From assembly GCF_019603315.1 (NCBI RefSeq), contig NZ_CP080649.1, forward strand, positions 1,255,501-1,319,500: 64,000 nucleotides of DNA, read 5' to 3'. The notes under the pieces are model-generated. The model did no database searches, had not been told where the DNA came from, and saw nothing but the letters and a program-made list of their open reading frames with translations. This document shows, piece after piece, positions 25,893 to 34,189 of this stretch. Positions within the stretch are counted from its first letter, which is position 1, and the number at the start of each line of letters is the position of its first letter. Source of the stretch: Ruficoccus sp. ZRK36. GTDB taxonomy: Bacteria; Verrucomicrobiota; Verrucomicrobiia; Opitutales; Cerasicoccaceae. The translations under genes and the position numbers were made by a program.

Positions 25893-26852
25893 ATGAAACC
25901 GCTCGTGCTTGTCATAGGAAGTTATAATCAGGATCTGTATTGGCAAACGCCGGATTTTCCCCAGCCCGGCCAGACGTGTGTGGGGCGCTTTTCCACGCTC
26001 CCTGGTGGCAAAGGCTCAAATCAGGCTGTCGCCTGTGCGCGTCTGGGTGTGCCTACGGCTTTCTGTGGTGCCGTCGGTGAGGACACGTTCGGGCGGGCTC
26101 TCCCTGCGTTTTACCGGAGCGAGGGGATCGAGGAGCATCTTGTCTTCAAACGTGACCAGCCCACGGGTAATGCCGCTATCTGGGTGAACTCAGAGGGTGA
26201 AAATGAAATCGTTATCTCCGCCGGTGCCAATGGATTGCTTGATCCGGCTGATATTCCACAGTCAGTGCTGTGCCAGGCCCGTCTGCTGGTCTGCCAAAAC
26301 GAAAGCTGCCCGGCGACGATGTCATGGGTCTTCGAGCAGGCGCGCGCCAACGGCGTGACGACGCTTTTAAATCCGGCTCCCATGCGCGCGGACTTTCCTC
26401 TGGAGATGCTGCGGCACACGGACATCCTCGTTCCCAACCAGAGTGAGTTTGTTGAGCTTGTTACTCGTCTAGGGGTTGCGCCTGAGCCGAGCTTTGGGCT
26501 TCAGGAGTTGGCGGCGCTCAGCCATGGCGAGCTGCACCGGCTATGCCGACAGTTAGGTGTGCCGACGGTTATCATCACACTCGGCAAGGACGGGTGCTTC
26601 GTTGATCAGGAAAACGAATACGAGCACGTGAATGCCTGTGGTTGTATCGAAGTTGTGGATACAACCGGAGCGGGTGACGCCTTCATCGGTGGACTGAGCG
26701 CGCATCTGGTGGAGAAGGGAGAGGGGGCAGTGGCGGCGGCACGATTCGCCAGTGCGGTGGCCGCCCTGTGTGTAACGAAAAAAGGCGCAACCCCGGCCAT
26801 GCCTACCCGCGACGAGGTGGAGACTTTTCTGGCCGATGTGGGTGCTGGCTGA
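25893..26852 (+). CDS. rbsK: Ribokinase (PfkB family)
   Basis: Phosphorylates ribose or a related sugar. It has 319 residues. The N-terminal substrate loop is followed by GGKGSNQAVACARLG (PfkB signature 1), then NEIVISAGAN, NPAPM, and signature 2 DTTGAGDAFIGGLSAHL with the catalytic Asp. The beta-sheet lid is consistent with the ribokinase subfamily. It is adjacent to a deoxyribosyltransferase-like gene on the other strand, so a link to pentose/nucleoside salvage is plausible but not shown. Confidence 0.88.
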   Translation: MKPLVLVIGSYNQDLYWQTPDFPQPGQTCVGRFSTLPGGKGSNQAVACARLGVPTAFCGAVGEDTFGRALPAFYRSEGIEEHLVFKRDQPTGNAAIWVNSEGENEIVISAGANGLLDPADIPQSVLCQARLLVCQNESCPATMSWVFEQARANGVTTLLNPAPMRADFPLEMLRHTDILVPNQSEFVELVTRLGVAPEPSFGLQELAALSHGELHRLCRQLGVPTVIITLGKDGCFVDQENEYEHVNACGCIEVVDTTGAGDAFIGGLSAHLVEKGEGAVAAARFASAVAALCVTKKGATPAMPTRDEVETFLADVGAG

Positions 26853-26857
26853 GCTCT

Positions 26858-28018
26858 TTACTCTGCTTCGCTCACACGCAGTTGGTAGAAGACGGCTTCG
26901 CCTGAGGCGGGTGCGGTCGTATCGCTCCACAGGTACTGTGTGCGTGCATTCTGCGTGTCGAGTGTCTGCACGCCTCCGCTCCAGTTATCGGTGCCGAATT
27001 TGGTTGCGACCGGGGCCCAGTCGGCGGCGATCAGGTCTGTGGTACGCCAGATTTGATAAGTGATGTCCGGCCGGGCCGGCTCGGGAATCTCAAGGATGAA
27101 TCCCGGTACTCCTACTGTGCTCGTAGCCTGAGGGAGTGCGGCTGATCCCGTTTGGTTTAGCCCGAGCGCATAGCGCACGCCGTTGGCAAGAGCGGAGGGA
27201 GTAGCTTGATCGGTAAAGCCTTCTGCCCCACTATCGGTGAGTCCGGCTGACCAGAGCCAGTTGTCGTAGTTTTCTACTACAACGGTGGTGATGCGAAACG
27301 TGACCGCGTACACCCCTGCCTGGGTGAAGCTCCAGTTCAGGTGTGAGTGGCCACCTGCCTCCAGGTAGTAGCAGTCGTTCTCGTCGATACCATCGGAGGT
27401 GGCCATGTAGACGATGGGCGAATTTGCGCCATAGTCGAAGACGGCGAACTCGCCCCCGGCCGGGCCGTTTACATTGACCAGGTCGAGCCGGAGGAACTTA
27501 GCCGAGGAGTCGGCGTAGTGGCTTGGGTCTTGTGGGTTCCAGGGGACGAGCTTGCTATCCGTATCCTCTTCGGACGAGAGGCCGAGGTAGATCGAGCCGG
27601 GGACGACATAGGACTCCATTAACCAGAATGTATCTCCATCCGCTGCTCCGATGAAGCCATAACCCATGTCGATCGAGGTCTGTCCCATCGTGCGGCGTGT
27701 ACCACTGTTCGCGTAGAGGTGGGCCTCGCCGGGAGTGTAGGTGGTTTCATCGCCAGCGGCATTGTCGCTGTTGTTGAGGTTGGCTGTGGCGAGGTAGGGA
27801 GAGCCGACTCCGCCAAAGTAGGAGATGCGCATGTCCACGTGCAGGCCGTCCAGACGCGTGGAGCCAGCACGATCTGTTTCCACACCGAAGTAAAACGTAT
27901 GCAGGGCACTGCTTACGCTGAGGCCCTCAGCCTTCAGAGAAGTGTGCGCGCTGAGAACGAGAACGGCCGCGGCGAGGGCACCAAATTTAACGATAGTACG
28001 TGAGCAGAGACTTTTCAT
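26858..28018 (-). CDS. Choice-of-anchor M domain surface protein
   Basis: A 386-residue exported protein. It has a signal peptide (about residues 1-31), then the anchor M type region with HTFYFGVETDRAG and the hallmark GGHSHLNWSFTQAGVYAVTF (residues around 225-245). The C-terminal part is a second beta domain ending FYQLRVSEAE, with no PEP-CTERM tail. The family (TIGR03769 and relatives) is often found near metal ABC transporters in Actinobacteria. It is the third gene of the operon; its ATG overlaps the prepilin-like gene by 4 bases. Confidence 0.85.
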   Translation of the reverse strand: MKSLCSRTIVKFGALAAAVLVLSAHTSLKAEGLSVSSALHTFYFGVETDRAGSTRLDGLHVDMRISYFGGVGSPYLATANLNNSDNAAGDETTYTPGEAHLYANSGTRRTMGQTSIDMGYGFIGAADGDTFWLMESYVVPGSIYLGLSSEEDTDSKLVPWNPQDPSHYADSSAKFLRLDLVNVNGPAGGEFAVFDYGANSPIVYMATSDGIDENDCYYLEAGGHSHLNWSFTQAGVYAVTFRITTVVVENYDNWLWSAGLTDSGAEGFTDQATPSALANGVRYALGLNQTGSAALPQATSTVGVPGFILEIPEPARPDITYQIWRTTDLIAADWAPVATKFGTDNWSGGVQTLDTQNARTQYLWSDTTAPASGEAVFYQLRVSEAE

Positions 28019-28716
28019 GTGCCGGGTGGTTTTGCGGGGTTGATGCCGCGGGCGAAGGTGGCCCTCAGCTCACTGGCGAGCATGAAGTCCACGTGTCCGT
28101 CGGCGTAGAGATAGTTGGCCCCGCCCCGGTGTCGGTCGGGCTGGATATCCATTTTCGCACTGGCGTAGCCGGTGGAGCCGATCCAGGTGCGCGAGTGGGT
28201 GTGGTCGTAGCTGATGTTGACCGAGAGATCATCGGCGCCGGTGAACACCGTGATCGTGTCGCCCGGCTGAGGCAGGCTCATGATGTTTGTGTAGTTTTCG
28301 TTTACGACAAACTGGCCGGTGGCGAAGTTAAAGCTCCTCGCGGTGACCGCGATGTATTCATTCATGACGTAGCTGGACAGACCCGCTTCCAGCCGGTCAT
28401 CCGCGCGTGGATCGCCAGGGCAGATGCGGACTTCGTCCACGTTCTGGATATACGGAGCCAAGGTGTAGACCCACGATTCGCTCGACTTCCCGTCGTGTGT
28501 GGTTTTGGGAAACTGCCCGGCGTTTGATTGGCAGAACAGCATCATCCCCGTGCCGATCTGACGCAAGTTGGAGGCGCACTTGGCCTGACGCGCAGTAGCC
28601 CGCGCGCCGGTGAGGGTGGCGTGCAGGATACAGGCGAGGATGGCCACGACGGCTATGACGGCCAGCAGCTCAATCAGGCTGAACCCTGGCCGTCTTTTCT
28701 GAAAGCCCAGATGCAT
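28015..28716 (-). CDS. Prepilin-like protein with H-X9-DG motif
   Basis: A 233-residue type II secretion/type IV pilin-like protein. The N-terminus RRPGFSLIELLAVIAVVAIL is a canonical class III signal: cleavage after G before F, Glu at position +5. Near the C-terminus the H-X9-DG motif reads HRGGANYLYADGH, as in the prepilin-associated H-X9-DG family common in Planctomycetes and Verrucomicrobia. The ATG at 28716 is chosen because the frame's earlier start at 28737 overlaps the preceding gene. Its stop overlaps the next gene by 4 bases. The specific substrate or partner is unknown. Confidence 0.87.
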   Translation of the reverse strand: MHLGFQKRRPGFSLIELLAVIAVVAILACILHATLTGARATARQAKCASNLRQIGTGMMLFCQSNAGQFPKTTHDGKSSESWVYTLAPYIQNVDEVRICPGDPRADDRLEAGLSSYVMNEYIAVTARSFNFATGQFVVNENYTNIMSLPQPGDTITVFTGADDLSVNISYDHTHSRTWIGSTGYASAKMDIQPDRHRGGANYLYADGHVDFMLASELRATFARGINPAKPPGT

Positions 28717-28720
28717 AAGC

Positions 28721-29467
28721 TCAGGCGCTCTGACCACGTGCCCGGCGGCGCAGCAGGATCAGGCCGAGAGCGGCGCTGCCACCCAGTAGTGCCCAGGTGG
28801 AGGGCTCGGGGACGACGTTAAAGGTGTAGGTGGCAGTTGAGAACTGCGGGTCACCCGAGATGGCCTCGGTCGCGGCTACGCTAAAAGTCAGCTCGTAGGT
28901 GCCCGCTTCAGAGAAGCCCCAGTTGACGTGCATGTGGTCGGCGTCGTCGAGGTCGAGTGTGATGAGATCAGACGAGCTGATGCCATCCGCTGTGGTCATC
29001 AGAAACGTCGGCACGCCGAGAGATTCTGTCCATACCGAGAAGGTCGCGCCATCCGGCATCACGGCAGATTCGAGCGTGAGTGAGAAAAGGTTGTCCGTGA
29101 AAAAACCGAGCTCGATCTCTTCACCGCCGATCCCGAGAAAGGGGGTCACCAGCGAGTCCGCCAGACTGTGGCTGGCTGGCAGATACCAGTAGCTTTCACC
29201 CGCGCTAACTCCTAGCCCGTCCCAGGCTGCTCCAGAGGCGCGGCCACCTTCACCCGTCGTGTAGGCATAGGTGCTGTACGGGACCTCAATGATCGCTGCG
29301 TCCGGCTCCATCTCGCCAACGCTCTCCAGGTGTAGGTGGAGCTCCAGCTCCTGACCTTCGCCCAGACCCATGTCTCCGTGGCCGGAGCTATAGGTATATA
29401 GATCTGCATGAGCGCTGTTGGCGACAGCCGCCACCCCGAGTCCGAAAAACAAGTGTGTGAACTTCAT
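28721..29467 (-). CDS. Choice-of-anchor M domain protein with PEP-CTERM signal
   Basis: A 248-residue exported protein with a short signal peptide and one anchor M domain carrying the hallmark HMHVNWGFSEAGTYELTF around residues 180-197. The C-terminus is a canonical PEP-CTERM: VVPEPSTWALL, a hydrophobic helix, then RRRARG. It is the first gene of the operon with the prepilin-like gene (4 bases downstream) and a second anchor M protein. Two operator-like palindromic sites lie in its promoter region. Confidence 0.88.
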   Translation of the reverse strand: MKFTHLFFGLGVAAVANSAHADLYTYSSGHGDMGLGEGQELELHLHLESVGEMEPDAAIIEVPYSTYAYTTGEGGRASGAAWDGLGVSAGESYWYLPASHSLADSLVTPFLGIGGEEIELGFFTDNLFSLTLESAVMPDGATFSVWTESLGVPTFLMTTADGISSSDLITLDLDDADHMHVNWGFSEAGTYELTFSVAATEAISGDPQFSTATYTFNVVPEPSTWALLGGSAALGLILLRRRARGQSA

Positions 29468-29470
29468 AGC

Positions 29471-29499
29471 CCACTAATGCAATATGTTTGCGTTAGTGG
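29471..29499. promoter_or_regulatory. Operator-like palindrome at the anchor M operon
   Basis: A 12-base arm (29471-29482) and its inverted partner (29488-29499), matching at 11 of 12 positions around a 5-base centre. The core is TGCAA-N5-TTGCGTTA. It lies directly before the start codon at 29467 and overlaps the ribosome-site region. A second TGCAA-N5-TTGCGTTA follows at 29513-29530. A metal-responsive repressor of the Fur/Zur type is a possible binder; this is inference. Confidence 0.5.
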
Positions 29500-29512
29500 T
29501 CAAGGGATTAAT

Positions 29513-29530
29513 TGCAACAAGATTGCGTTA
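29513..29530. promoter_or_regulatory. Second operator-like site of the anchor M operon
   Basis: TGCAA (29513-29517), a 5-base centre, and TTGCGTTA (29523-29530), the same half-sites and spacing as at 29471-29499. The centres are 35 bp apart. The outer flank of the left half is less symmetric. Confidence 0.4.
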
Positions 29531-29624
29531 ATTAAAATCGGGCCAAGCCAAATGAGAGCAATGCGGGGCATGTGTCCCGAGTGAAAAGAGGGCGTTGCCG
29601 TATGCTTAGACGGCGGGGTGCAGG

Positions 29625-30620
29625 CTAGGGCTGTGCGCGTGCGGTGGCGCTGCCGAGACGTGCTTCTAGCTCTTGCTTGGCCTCCTGCAGGGAGGGGCGC
29701 TGGACGGTGGCGAGCACTTCACGAGCCTCACGGGTCCGCCCCATTTCAGTCAGCACGCGTGCTTTCTGGAGCTGGACGAGCTCAAGCTGCAGGGGGTCGT
29801 CGATGCCTTTGGAGAGGATCGTCCACTGGTTGAGGGCGTCCTGCCAGTCAGGATTATCCACCTCGAAGAACGCCTCTGCGAAGCGGATGTGGTAGTCGCG
29901 GTTAGCGGGGTCGAGGTCGGAGGCATCGCGAAAAGTCTTGAGCATGCTTCGGTCGAGCGTGTCTGGGTCGAAGGTGCCGGACTCGATAAACTGCGTGCGG
30001 TAGTGCGAGAGCAGAATGCCGAGATCGTAATGATAGAGCGGCTCGTCGGGCTCCAGCTCGATGGCGGAAAGATAGTAGGCCAGGGCCAGCGTGTACTCGC
30101 CTTCTTCTGCCAGGTAGTTGCCGATCTGCTGCTTGGCCACGGCGATGTTGGGGTCGAGCATGTTGGCCTTCATAAAGGCGTTGTTGGCGAGGTCGCTTTG
30201 CCCGGTGCGGCGGAGAAATTTACCATAGAGCAGGTAGCCGTAGACGTAGTCGGGGTTATCGAGCAGAAAGGAATCGTACTGCGTGGCGATGGCGCGCAGG
30301 CGCCGCTGGTATTCGAGGTCGTTGCGGCGCTCGGGCTTGTTCTCGATCTCGGCGAAGAGCTCCTCCTGCTTCTCTACGATGTCTGTCAGGCGCGCATCGG
30401 AGAGTGTTTGCCGGAAGGGTTCGGGCTCGCTGTCCTCGCTCGTGGCGGTGGTGGCTGCTCCTTCTGCGGTGGGGACTTGCTTCTGCTCATCTTCCCCGAA
30501 GATGCCCTCGTAGATGTCGTTGAAAAAATCGGCGCGCGCAGTCGTGCCCAGTCCGAGCAGGGCGAGCAGGAGGAGAGTTCGCGCAGTGCTGCGAACGGAG
30601 AAGTGGGAAGCGATGTGCAT
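29625..30620 (-). CDS. TPR-repeat exported protein
   Basis: From the ATG at 30620 (MHIASHFS) the protein has 331 residues, with a signal peptide ending near TARA. The frame stays open to 30833 but would overlap the MFS gene, so the internal start is preferred. After an acidic linker, the chain consists of TPR-like helical pairs, such as YLLYGKFLRRTGQSDLANNA and the following AVAKQQIGNYLAEEGEYTLA. The C-terminus is a short basic helix. It is probably a periplasmic scaffolding protein; the partners are unknown. It lies 139 bases downstream of the MFS gene. Confidence 0.82.
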   Translation of the reverse strand: MHIASHFSVRSTARTLLLLALLGLGTTARADFFNDIYEGIFGEDEQKQVPTAEGAATTATSEDSEPEPFRQTLSDARLTDIVEKQEELFAEIENKPERRNDLEYQRRLRAIATQYDSFLLDNPDYVYGYLLYGKFLRRTGQSDLANNAFMKANMLDPNIAVAKQQIGNYLAEEGEYTLALAYYLSAIELEPDEPLYHYDLGILLSHYRTQFIESGTFDPDTLDRSMLKTFRDASDLDPANRDYHIRFAEAFFEVDNPDWQDALNQWTILSKGIDDPLQLELVQLQKARVLTEMGRTREAREVLATVQRPSLQEAKQELEARLGSATARAQP

Positions 30621-30759
30621 GAACGTGTTGATCTGGGTGAAGACAGCCCGGCTCAGGCCAGGCGGCAAGCGTAAAGACCGGCGACGGGCCGGGGCGTTCC
30701 CTCCGAGGGCGCTATGGATTGGGTTCTCGGGGCGAGTGGGTGGTGGCTGACGCAGGGAC

Positions 30760-32082
30760 TCAGTCGTTTTGGGTCGGGGAATGGGTGTTTGGCGAAGGGG
30801 GTGAGGTAGGACCAGCTGGCGCGGGGGCTTCATCGTAGCGTAGACGCGGGAGCACTCCCTGCATCTCGATGCGCAGGCCCCGGTAGCGGACCATGTAGCG
30901 TAGACCGACCAGCACGGCGGCCAGCGCCGAGGCGGCCCCGACCAGAAGCGCCCAGCGTGCTCCGTAGCGGTCCGCCACCCAACCCACGATGGGACCGCCG
31001 ATGGGCGAACCTCCCAGAAAGATCGCCATCAGGATCGCGATGACCCGCCCGCGCATGGCCGGGTCGGTGGAGAGCTGGACGGCGCTGTTGGTCGTCGTGG
31101 TAAACATCTGGGCGCTCAGGCCGATGAGCACGAGCATGAGCCCGAACATCCAGAAGCCCGGCATCAGGGCGGCCAGCACAAAGGCCAGCCCGAAAACTCC
31201 TGCCGCGATGAGGATGGCGCCGAGGCGGGGCCGTGCGGTACTGGCCGACAGCAGCGCTCCGGCCACCGAGCCGACGGCCGCGAGAGAAGTCAGCAGCCCG
31301 TAGTGGTCGGCGTCGGCATGAAAGACCGTCACCGTCATGGTGGAGATGTAGATGGGGAACTTTAATCCAAAGGTGCCGATGAGGAAAAGCATCAGCAGCA
31401 GCGTGCGCAGGCCGGGCCTTTTCCACACGTAGCGGAAGCCATCGGTGAGCCGCCCACGGTTGCGCATGGCACGGTCCACCGGGGTGAGTTGGTCTCGCTT
31501 GAGCAGGTACAGCGAGGCGATGACGGCGATGTAGGAAACCCCGTTGATGAGGAAAACCCAGCCGCAGCCAACCGCCGCGATCAGCACCCCGGCGATGGCA
31601 GGCCCGATGGTGCGCCCGAGGTTAAAGGAGGTTGAGTTGAGGGCGACGGCGTTGGAGAGGTCGTTTTCCCCGACCAGGTCCGCGACGAAGGTCTGCCGCG
31701 CGGGCGCGTCGAACGCCGTGACGCAGCCGAGCAAGAGGGCAAAGAGGTAGACGTGCCAGAGCTGCACCCATCCGCCCACTGTCAGAATACCCAGACCGAG
31801 TGCGAGCAGCCCCATGGCGGCCTGTGTGGCGATCAGGAGCTTGCGACGGTCAAGGTGATCCGCGGCAAAGCCTGTGACCGGGAGCAGCAGGACCTGCGGT
31901 CCAAACTGCAGCCCGATGACGATCCCGATGGCGGTGGCGTTTTTGTCCGTGAGCTGGGTCAGGACGATCCAGTCCTGCGCCGTGCGCTGCATCCAGGTGC
32001 CGACATTGGAGACGATGGCTCCGCCTGCCCACATCCGGTAGTTGGTGTGCTTGAGGGAGCGAAAGGTGCTCTTTAAACTCAT
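30760..32082 (-). CDS. MFS transporter (EntS/MFS_3-like)
   Basis: A 440-residue inner-membrane protein with about 12 predicted helices. The N-terminal motif FRSLKHTNYRMWAGGAIVSN is typical of MFS_3 members of the enterobactin-exporter type. A motif-A-like segment (GFAADHLDRRKLL) follows helix 2, and a second, GGPIVGWVADRYGARWALLV, lies in the C-terminal half. It is probably an exporter. The substrate is unknown, and no siderophore genes are nearby. Confidence 0.88.
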   Translation of the reverse strand: MSLKSTFRSLKHTNYRMWAGGAIVSNVGTWMQRTAQDWIVLTQLTDKNATAIGIVIGLQFGPQVLLLPVTGFAADHLDRRKLLIATQAAMGLLALGLGILTVGGWVQLWHVYLFALLLGCVTAFDAPARQTFVADLVGENDLSNAVALNSTSFNLGRTIGPAIAGVLIAAVGCGWVFLINGVSYIAVIASLYLLKRDQLTPVDRAMRNRGRLTDGFRYVWKRPGLRTLLLMLFLIGTFGLKFPIYISTMTVTVFHADADHYGLLTSLAAVGSVAGALLSASTARPRLGAILIAAGVFGLAFVLAALMPGFWMFGLMLVLIGLSAQMFTTTTNSAVQLSTDPAMRGRVIAILMAIFLGGSPIGGPIVGWVADRYGARWALLVGAASALAAVLVGLRYMVRYRGLRIEMQGVLPRLRYDEAPAPAGPTSPPSPNTHSPTQND

Positions 32083-32103
32083 CGGGTGGGGGAGCGCACG
32101 GGC

Positions 32104-32814
32104 TCAGAATAGCTCACCCTGCTGCGGTGGGGCCGGGGGCAGCTCGGCCTCGGCAAGCAGCTCGGGGCCGTCGTTACGGGCGCTGTTGACCGTCTCGGAG
32201 ACAGGATGGCGGACGAGGGCATCCTCGGGTGGGGGCCTGAGCAGGTCCTCCACATCGGAGGCGCGCTCCAGTGAGGTATCGAGCCAGCGCGCGAAATCCT
32301 TCTCCTGGATGAGGACGGGCATGCGGTGGTGCAGGGGCTGCATCCAGTCGTTAGCGTTGGTGGTCAGGATCGAGCAGGACTCGATCTCGGAGCCGTCGGG
32401 GCTGCCCCAGTGGTCCCAGAGTCCGGCCAGCGCGAGCAGGCCGCCGTCGGCCGGGCTCACATACCAGGGTTGCTTGCGGCCACTGCCGAGGTCCTTCCAC
32501 TCGTAGAAGCCATCCGCCGGGATCAGGCAACGCTTGTGGCGCATGGGGCCGCGAAAGGCGGGCTTACCGGCGGCGGTTTCTGAGCGGGCATTGATGAGCT
32601 GAAAAGCGATGCCGGGGTCCTTGGCCCAGAAGGGGACAAGCCCCCAGGTCAGCACGGCGCATTCACGCCCGCCGAGGTTGCGGTCCTCGCGTACGGCGGC
32701 TACGGGCTGGCCCGGGGCGATGTTGTAGCGGGGCTTGAAGGGCGGGGCCTCGCGCAGACCAAACTTTTTGATCATCTGCTGCATCTTCGCCTTCAGTACA
32801 AACCGCCCGCACAT
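32104..32814 (-). CDS. SOS response-associated peptidase (SRAP/YedK family)
   Basis: HMCES/YedK family protein that crosslinks to abasic sites in single-stranded DNA. Starting at the ATG at 32814 gives MCGRF, so the catalytic Cys is residue 2, as required; the frame's earlier start at 32850 would bury it. Later family motifs: NARSET, FYEWK, and LHHRMPVLI, which contains the catalytic His. The length is 236 residues. It lies 21 bases upstream of the MFS gene on the same strand. Confidence 0.93.
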   Translation of the reverse strand: MCGRFVLKAKMQQMIKKFGLREAPPFKPRYNIAPGQPVAAVREDRNLGGRECAVLTWGLVPFWAKDPGIAFQLINARSETAAGKPAFRGPMRHKRCLIPADGFYEWKDLGSGRKQPWYVSPADGGLLALAGLWDHWGSPDGSEIESCSILTTNANDWMQPLHHRMPVLIQEKDFARWLDTSLERASDVEDLLRPPPEDALVRHPVSETVNSARNDGPELLAEAELPPAPPQQGELF

Positions 32815-32985
32815 ACCGGAGATTTTTCCCGTCCCGCTCCCCCAAAGCAACGAAAACCTTCGGGCAGGGCTAAGTCATGCGCCTTTGCTGCTCCAGTCGG
32901 GGTGAGCCTCATGGATAACATCGGGTGCAATCCGCTCCTGCATTCGGGTTTGCCAGCGGAGGGGAAATGTCCGAATGCTGGAGGG

Positions 32986-34149
32986 ATGTTTGATTTTGAC
33001 CAGGTGATCGACCGCACAAACACGGGCAGCCTCAAGTGGGGTAAGTATGCGGGGCAGGACGTGCTCCCGCTGTGGGTGGCGGACATGGACTTCGCCTCGC
33101 CTCCGCCGGTGCTGGAGGCCCTGCGTGCGCGGGTGGACCACGAGATTTTTGGCTACACGCTCGCCCCCACCTCGACGCAGGATGCCGTGCTGGCCTACTT
33201 GAAGCGCGTTCACGGCTACGAGGCCAAGCGCGAGTGGCTGGTTTGGCTGCCGGGGCTGGTCCCCGCCCTGAACGTCGTGGCGCGTGCCTTTGGTGAGACG
33301 GGGGACGCCAGTGTGCTGACCTGCACGCCCGTTTACCCGCCCTTTCTCTCGGCCCCCGGCTGGCAGGGTAAGGCGCTGATCACCAGTCCGCTCAAGCTCG
33401 AAGATGACCGCTGGACGATCGACTTTGACGACCTGGAGGCAAAGGTTACCCCAAATACCCGCATCTTTATCCTCTGCAATCCGCACAATCCAGTCGGGCG
33501 CGTCTACGCACGCGCCGAGCTGGAGCAGGTGGTCGCCTTCTGTGAGAAGCACGATCTGGTGCTGTGCTCGGACGAAATTCACTGCGACCTGCTCTTTGAC
33601 GGCAACAAGCACACGGTCACGGCCACGCTTTCACCCGAGGCCGAGAAGCGTACGATCACGCTTATGGCCCCGAGCAAGACCTACAATCTGCCCGGCCTGT
33701 GCTGCTCCTTCGCCGTGATTGCCGATCCGCGTGTGCGCGTGCAGTTCCAGCAGGCAGCGCGCGGGATGATCACCGAAGTCAACTGCCTGGGCTACGCCGG
33801 TTGCGAGGCCGCCTACAACGAAGGCGAACCCTGGCGGCAGACGCTCATCGAGTACCTGACCACTAATCGCGATTTTCTCTATAGCTTTGTCAGCGAGCGC
33901 CTGCCAGAGATTGGCTTGCGGCCGATGGAGGCCACCTACCTGGCATGGCTCGATATCACCAAGTTGCGGGAAATGGGCTGCGAGAATCCGCACAAGCTCT
34001 TTGAGGAGCACGGGGTCGGGTTGTCGCCCGGTGCGGATTTCCGGGATGCCGACTACGTGCGGCTGAACTTCGGATGCACCCGCGCCATGCTGGAGGCTGC
34101 CCTCCTGCGTATGGAAAAGGCCGTGGCGACGCTGCGCGACAGGACTTAG
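32986..34149 (+). CDS. PLP-dependent C-S lyase (MalY/PatB family)
   Basis: Fold-type I aminotransferase-like enzyme that cleaves cystathionine or similar C-S bonds. It has 387 residues from the ATG at 32986 (MFDFDQVIDR), the usual N-terminus of the family, with GGAGGG just before it. The core includes WVADMDF, an LVWLPGLVPALN segment, and APSKTYNLPGL with the PLP lysine. The C-terminal Arg is in YVRLNFGC. The open frame extends to 32902 but lacks support. Beta-cystathionase activity is likely; regulatory functions as in MalY cannot be seen. Confidence 0.88.
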   Translation: MFDFDQVIDRTNTGSLKWGKYAGQDVLPLWVADMDFASPPPVLEALRARVDHEIFGYTLAPTSTQDAVLAYLKRVHGYEAKREWLVWLPGLVPALNVVARAFGETGDASVLTCTPVYPPFLSAPGWQGKALITSPLKLEDDRWTIDFDDLEAKVTPNTRIFILCNPHNPVGRVYARAELEQVVAFCEKHDLVLCSDEIHCDLLFDGNKHTVTATLSPEAEKRTITLMAPSKTYNLPGLCCSFAVIADPRVRVQFQQAARGMITEVNCLGYAGCEAAYNEGEPWRQTLIEYLTTNRDFLYSFVSERLPEIGLRPMEATYLAWLDITKLREMGCENPHKLFEEHGVGLSPGADFRDADYVRLNFGCTRAMLEAALLRMEKAVATLRDRT

Positions 34150-34164
34150 TCCTGCATCTGGTCC

Positions 34165-34189
34165 ATACCGCCGCCTCAAGCGGAGGTAT
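34165..34189. terminator. Hairpin between convergent genes
   Basis: 10-bp stem with one mismatch (34165-34174 with 34180-34189) and a 5-base loop, located between the lyase stop and the glycosylase 3' end. It has no U-tract, so it may stabilise mRNA ends rather than terminate. Confidence 0.35.
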
